Below are positions 6,531-9,406 of a stretch of 9,406 nt of DNA, piece by piece. Position 1 is the first letter of the stretch, and each line of letters begins with the position of its first letter. The DNA is from Bacillota bacterium (GTDB lineage: Bacteria; Bacillota_I; Bacilli_A; RFN20; CAG-826). The position numbers were made by a program, and so were the translations under genes. Where the stretch lies: positions 1-9,406 of the forward strand of contig JAEWUY010000036.1 of NCBI GenBank assembly GCA_023396795.1. The letters are read 5' to 3'. Below the pieces are notes generated by a model. The model worked only from the letters and a program-made list of their open reading frames with translations. It was not told where the DNA came from and did not search any database.

Positions 6531-7784
6531 ATGTCTAATATCATTGATGAACTAAATTATCGCGGTTTAATCAAAGATTACTCGGATGAAAAAGAAATTC
6601 GTGAACTTTTATCCACTCCCCAAACTATTTATTGTGGTTTTGATCCAAGTGCAGCCTCAATGCACATCGGTAACTTTGTAATGATTTCCTTATTAATGCG
6701 TTTGCAAAGAGCCGGACACCGGGTTATTCCTGTTGTTGGTGGGGCTACAGGGATGATTGGCGATCCTTCTGGTAAATCAAAGGAACGCAATTTGTTAGGC
6801 AATAGCGAGTTAAAGAAAAATACGGATGCCATACGTCAACAATTAGCGAGGTTTATTAATTTGGATGATCCAAAGCGAGGAGTTATAGTTAATAACTATG
6901 ATTGGTTAAGTAAGTTAAGCATGCTTGATTATCTTCGCGACTATGGCAAATATTTTCCTATTAACTATTTGCTGAATAAAGAAATTATCGCCACAAGACT
7001 GGAAAATGGTATTTCATATACCGAATTTTCTTACAACATTTTACAAGCTATTGATTTTTTAACCCTTTATCGTCAACAAGGATGTCACATTCAAGTTGGA
7101 GGCAGCGACCAATGGGGCAACTTGACAAGTGGTCTTGAACTAATTCGCAAAGTTGAAGGTAGCGAAGTTAAGGTTGGCGTGATGACTAGTCATTTAATTG
7201 TTGATTCAACTGGACGTAAATTCGGCAAGTCTGAAGGGGGAGCCCTTTATCTTGATCCCGAGATTACCAGTCCATATAAGTTATATCAGTATTTTATTAA
7301 TGTCAGTGATGCTGACGCTATTCGCTACCTCAAGGTTTTTACCTTTCTAAATAAAGACGAAATTGAAAACCTGGCCGTGGAACACGAAAAAAATCCAGGA
7401 TTACGGCAGGCCCAAAAAACATTAGCTTATGAAGTTGTTAAAATTATCCATGGCGAAGAACGATCATTAGAAGCTATCAAAATGAGCGAATCGCTTTTTT
7501 CTGGTGATTTTAAAACAATGAGCGAGCGCAATTTAATCGATGTTCTTGGCGATTTAGAAATCAAAGTTCAAGCCGAAGTATCTCTTGAAGAGGCCATGAT
7601 TTTAACGAAAGCCGCTTCTTCAAAGCGCGAAGCCCGTGAGTTTTTGGCTAGTGGCGGCGTTTATCTTAACGGTGATAAAGTTCTCGATGGAGCAACAAGG
7701 TTAGATTTTGCAAACGCCTTGCATAGTAAATACTATGTTTTGCGTCGTGGCAAAAAGAATTATTATTTAATTAACATTATTTAG
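6531..7784 (+). CDS. tyrS: Tyrosyl-tRNA synthetase
   Basis: Charges tRNA-Tyr with tyrosine in the cytoplasm. It is a class I enzyme that acts as a homodimer. The 417 residues match the bacterial TyrRS length (about 420). The Rossmann domain carries YCGFDPSAASMHIGN (34-48, HIGN being the HIGH motif) and GATGMIGDPSGK (71-82). The tyrosine-site helix YNILQAIDF (168-176) and QVGGSDQWGN (188-197) follow, and the KMSKS-type loop is KFGKS (230-234). The C-terminal S4-like RNA-binding domain is about 351-412, including SSKREAREFLASGGVYLNG (363-381). The ribosome site AAGGAG (6520-6525) sits in the end of the regulator gene, 5 bases before ATG. Cotranscription with ccpA means there is no room for a tyrosine T-box leader directly upstream, unlike B. 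subtilis tyrS. It ends in TAG. Confidence 0.97.
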   Translation: MSNIIDELNYRGLIKDYSDEKEIRELLSTPQTIYCGFDPSAASMHIGNFVMISLLMRLQRAGHRVIPVVGGATGMIGDPSGKSKERNLLGNSELKKNTDAIRQQLARFINLDDPKRGVIVNNYDWLSKLSMLDYLRDYGKYFPINYLLNKEIIATRLENGISYTEFSYNILQAIDFLTLYRQQGCHIQVGGSDQWGNLTSGLELIRKVEGSEVKVGVMTSHLIVDSTGRKFGKSEGGALYLDPEITSPYKLYQYFINVSDADAIRYLKVFTFLNKDEIENLAVEHEKNPGLRQAQKTLAYEVVKIIHGEERSLEAIKMSESLFSGDFKTMSERNLIDVLGDLEIKVQAEVSLEEAMILTKAASSKREAREFLASGGVYLNGDKVLDGATRLDFANALHSKYYVLRRGKKNYYLINII

Positions 7785-7805
7785 CTTATAGTATTTACCG
7801 ACAAA

Positions 7806-7827
7806 AAAAGACCCGGCTGGGTCTTTT
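7806..7827. terminator. Bidirectional intrinsic terminator between tyrS and rpsD
   Basis: AGACCC (7809-7814) pairs with GGGTCT (7819-7824) around the loop GGCT. The stem extends through A-T pairs to 9 bp, with a T-run on the plus strand and an A-run on the left that gives a T-run on the minus strand. It lies 22 bases after the tyrS stop and 18 bases beyond the convergent rpsD stop, so it can end both transcripts. Confidence 0.9.
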
Positions 7828-7844
7828 CTTTTGGCTTACTTTGC

Positions 7845-8450
7845 TTACAGCAAGCGGTTGTAGTATTCGATGATTTGTGCTTCGTTAATGTCTGATGGTA
7901 ATTCGTTACGATCGGGCATGCGAAGTAAGACGCCTTCGAACTTAGCCGGATCAACTTTGACATAACCGACTGAAGCTGGTTTGCTGTCAAGGGCTTCTTT
8001 GATTACTTTCAAATCTTTGCTTGACTCGCGAATGGCGATGACGTCATTAGCGGCACAAAGATATGAAGAGATGTCAACTTTTTTGCCATTAACCATCACG
8101 TGACCGTGATTGACGAGTTGTTTGGCGCCACGACGAGTTCTGGCAAATCCCATTCTATAGACAAGGTTATCAAGCCTTGATTCAAGAATGCGGAAGAAGG
8201 CAATGCCAGTAACTTCACTTGACTTGGTAGCAATTGTGAAGAGACGGCGGAATTGACGTTCGTTTACTCCGTACATGTGACGAAGTTTTTGCTTTTCAAT
8301 TAATTGCTTTCCGTATTCGGAAGGCTTTCTTTTGCGGGCATTACCGTGTTGGCCAGGACCATATGGTCTTTTACGTAATTCTTCGCCAGTTTCGAGTGTT
8401 GAAAAACCTAGACGACGTGAACGTTTGTAGTCTGAACCAGTAAATCTCAT
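7845..8450 (-). CDS. rpsD: 30S ribosomal protein S4
   Basis: Primary 16S rRNA binding protein that nucleates assembly of the 30S body. The 201 residues match B. subtilis S4 (200). Seen are the N-terminal RNA-binding region with RKRPYGPGQHG (26-36) and KQKLRHMYGVNERQF (53-67), and the S4 domain from about 91, with SRLDNLVYRMGFARTRRGAK (91-110) and QLVNHGHVMVNGKKVDI (111-127). The N-terminus has no cysteines (the only Cys is C132), so it is the zinc-free form. The ribosome site AAAGGAG (8460-8466 on the minus strand) is 9 bases before the ATG. The gene stands alone with its own promoter and a long leader and is not in the alpha operon, as in Bacillus. There, S4 represses its own gene through the leader RNA, and the same is inferred here. 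Confidence 0.98.
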   Translation of the reverse strand: MRFTGSDYKRSRRLGFSTLETGEELRKRPYGPGQHGNARKRKPSEYGKQLIEKQKLRHMYGVNERQFRRLFTIATKSSEVTGIAFFRILESRLDNLVYRMGFARTRRGAKQLVNHGHVMVNGKKVDISSYLCAANDVIAIRESSKDLKVIKEALDSKPASVGYVKVDPAKFEGVLLRMPDRNELPSDINEAQIIEYYNRLL

Positions 8451-8610
8451 GTTCTATTTCTCCTTTCCTTATATTTCGCAATATAAAGCAAGAGGTGCAA
8501 ATTCCATCCTTCGGATGTCATGGAGTCAATTTCACCATTGAGCTTAGGCTACTTTTTCACAGTTGTTCCCGACATCGGACAAGGCGTATTTACATGCTGC
8601 ATTACATGCA
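8451..8610 (-). promoter_or_regulatory. Structured rpsD leader RNA, candidate S4 autoregulatory element
   Basis: About 160 nt separate the predicted transcript start (near 8610) from the rpsD ATG, with no open reading frame of note. In minus-strand RNA sense, long-range pairings close the middle of the leader: 8594-8588 with 8502-8496 (7 pairs, one G-U), then 8576-8571 with 8519-8514 (GATGTC/GACATC), flanked by 8579-8577 with 8509-8507. Inside is a hairpin, TCAAT/ATTGA (8541-8537 with 8530-8526). A competing hairpin, CATCC-GAA-GGATG (8517-8505), uses the same bases as the long-range stem. Such mutually exclusive folds are typical of regulatory leaders. S4 control of rpsD through its leader is known in B. 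subtilis; similarity to that leader was not tested here. Confidence 0.6.
8469..8486 (-). promoter_or_regulatory. Hairpin abutting the rpsD ribosome binding site
   Basis: In RNA sense TTATATT pairs with AATATAA around a GCGA loop (a GNRA tetraloop). The 3' arm ends immediately before the GGAAAGGAG ribosome site. No U-run follows, so it is not a terminator. Being all A-U, the stem may shape access of ribosomes or S4 to the start region. Confidence 0.5.
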
Positions 8611-8616
8611 ACGAAT

Positions 8617-8645
8617 ACTATAAAGGAAGAGAGATGATTAGTCAA
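8617..8645 (-). promoter_or_regulatory. Sigma-A promoter of rpsD
   Basis: On the minus strand TTGACT (8645-8640) and TATAGT (8622-8617) are separated by exactly 17 bases, close to the consensus for a strongly expressed gene. AT-rich DNA lies upstream (about 8671-8710), possibly an UP-like region. The predicted transcript start is near 8610. Confidence 0.75.
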
Positions 8646-8808
8646 TAAAAAGTGTCTGTTGGTAAATAGTAACTTAATAATAATTATTAAAGAACGACAT
8701 TTAATTTTTTTAGAACTTTGTTATAGTCACTAAAACCGACAATTTTCCATATTTATTGTGAAGTTTGATTGAAAGCGAATAACACTCTACAAAAAACAGA
8801 AATGATTT
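8646..8808. other. AT-rich spacer between divergent rpsD and ezrA promoters
   Basis: Together with the leader and the promoters, this forms the 406-base gap between rpsD and ezrA. No gene, RNA or clear repeat is seen in this part. It contains A/T runs and one partial cre-like half site (TTGAAAGCG, 8769-8777) whose other half is out of register. Confidence 0.5.
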
Positions 8809-8837
8809 TTGAAATAGCGATACGCTAATGATATAAT
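8809..8837 (+). promoter_or_regulatory. Sigma-A promoter of ezrA (extended -10)
   Basis: TTGAAA (8809-8814), a 17-base spacer and a perfect TATAAT (8832-8837), preceded by TG at 8829-8830 (TGN extended -10). The expected transcript start near 8844 gives a leader of only about a dozen bases, which just accommodates AAGG (8845-8848), 8 bases before the ATG. Confidence 0.75.
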
Positions 8838-8856
8838 TCTTTACAAGGTAAAAAGA

Positions 8857-9406
8857 ATGTTTGGACACTTCAATGTCGCTTTGATAAATAGCACGGGTAT
8901 TACTTTTATTGCCGTGGGGGCAACTCTCATTTTGGGAGTAGCTTTCTTTCTTCTTTATAAATTTGTTTTTATTCGCCATATTGCCCGTAAGCAAGTGCGT
9001 GAATTGGAACGGCGTTTTGAATACCTGCACGCCTTATTAATCGGACAAGATGCGCAATATGTTAAAAGACTTGAGATTATCTCACGTACCAATTTGCTAT
9101 ATGTTGAGTTACACACCCAGTACCTCAAGCGTTTTAAAGAAATTCGCGATCGCTTCGATGCCCAAGCACAAAACACAATTAATAGTCTTAAAGATTTAGT
9201 GGACGAAGGTAAGTATAAAGCTTTAAAAGTTGCTTATCCAGAAGGCAAAAACATCATTGAAACTTATGAAAAGCACGTTAATACGCTTAATAGTGATTTA
9301 ATCTCGGTTGTCAAACCCGAAGAAGAAGCTCGTCAAGCCTCTCTTTCTTTGAAAGAGGAGCTTCGGAGAATCAAACAAGATTACTATTCTAAGCAAGGTG
9401 ATTTAC
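8857..9406 (+). CDS. ezrA: Septation ring formation regulator EzrA-like (partial, runs off the right edge)
   Basis: Membrane-anchored spectrin-like protein that in Firmicutes modulates FtsZ ring assembly. The window holds the first 183 codons of a family usually near 560-570 residues, with the frame open to the edge. One membrane segment lies at about 13-39, followed by basic R40-HIARK, the N-terminal anchor layout of EzrA. The rest is charged and helical with heptad-like spacing. Around 148-180, DLISVVKPEEEARQ and the following L...L...R..Y pattern resemble the EzrA stretch with SDLVTSEEKSREE in B. subtilis. EzrA also lies near rpsD in B. subtilis, which supports the call. The start uses AAGG (8845-8848). 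Similarity is modest, so another coiled-coil membrane protein remains possible until the full gene is seen. Confidence 0.72.
   Translation, partial: MFGHFNVALINSTGITFIAVGATLILGVAFFLLYKFVFIRHIARKQVRELERRFEYLHALLIGQDAQYVKRLEIISRTNLLYVELHTQYLKRFKEIRDRFDAQAQNTINSLKDLVDEGKYKALKVAYPEGKNIIETYEKHVNTLNSDLISVVKPEEEARQASLSLKEELRRIKQDYYSKQGDL

Noticed and set aside
8451..8616. 6S RNA or another stand-alone small RNA upstream of rpsD
   Set aside because: A few short segments looked loosely reminiscent of 6S, but there is no terminator before the rpsD ATG and no rod with a central bubble. A leader of rpsD explains the arrangement better.
8598..8621. Hairpin TGCAT-TAC-ATGCA and an outer GTATT/AATAC stem at the leader 5' end
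   Set aside because: The outer stem uses bases of or next to the -10 element that would not be in the transcript. The inner hairpin lies at the predicted start site and may be only partly transcribed.
8769..8784. cre (CcpA) site in the rpsD-ezrA gap
   Set aside because: The left half, TTGAAAGCG, matches, but the right-half CA is one base out of register and the position is well upstream of both promoters.
8710..9030. 106-codon minus-strand open frame across the ezrA start
   Set aside because: It overlaps the ezrA promoter and the membrane-anchor coding region, and its translation is Lys/Ser-rich with no recognisable domain. The plus-strand gene has a promoter and a ribosome site.
1..9406. 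Mobile elements, CRISPR arrays, tRNA/rRNA genes, defence genes
   Set aside because: No transposase or integrase motifs, regular spaced repeats, tRNA-like cloverleaf or rRNA sequence were seen. All long frames are accounted for by conserved housekeeping genes.

Overview
The window reads as chromosomal housekeeping DNA from a low-GC Gram-positive bacterium of the Bacilli/Mollicutes side of the Firmicutes. TGA is used as a stop (ECF gene, trmB) and Trp is TGG, so the code is the standard one and not the Mycoplasma/Spiroplasma code. AT-rich codon use, AAGGAG-type ribosome sites, consensus sigma-A promoters and an EzrA-like gene fit an Erysipelotrichia/Acholeplasma/Izemoplasma-like lineage. The exact taxon cannot be fixed from the sequence alone.

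Layout. Positions 1-5447 hold a tightly packed plus-strand cluster: possible tail of an upstream gene, ECF transporter S component, PepV-type dipeptidase, TrmB tRNA m7G methyltransferase, M42 aminopeptidase (YtoP-like), YtpR-like tRNA-binding-domain protein, and nicotinate phosphoribosyltransferase. Genes abut or overlap by a few bases, which suggests one transcript. A 63-78 bp gap follows with a likely promoter whose spacer contains an 18-bp inverted repeat. Then come a LacI/CcpA-like regulator and tyrS, three bases apart, ending in a hairpin terminator shared with the convergent rpsD gene. rpsD (minus strand) has a roughly 160-nt structured leader behind a near-consensus promoter, a good candidate for S4 autoregulation. 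Divergent from it, with its own extended -10 promoter, starts ezrA, which runs off the right edge.

The gene set (pepV, trmB, ytoP, ytpR, ccpA, tyrS, rpsD, ezrA) matches genes lying in one chromosomal neighbourhood of Bacillus subtilis, here compressed. The theme is translation and basic metabolism: peptide breakdown to amino acids, tRNA modification and tyrosylation, ribosomal protein S4, NAD salvage, vitamin uptake and carbon-responsive control, with cell division next door.

I found no mobile element, CRISPR array, tRNA or rRNA gene, and no convincing undescribed system. The best places for a second look are the rpsD leader, the operator-like repeats in the ccpA-like promoter, the altered effector-domain motifs of that regulator and the worn-down YtpR OB domain.
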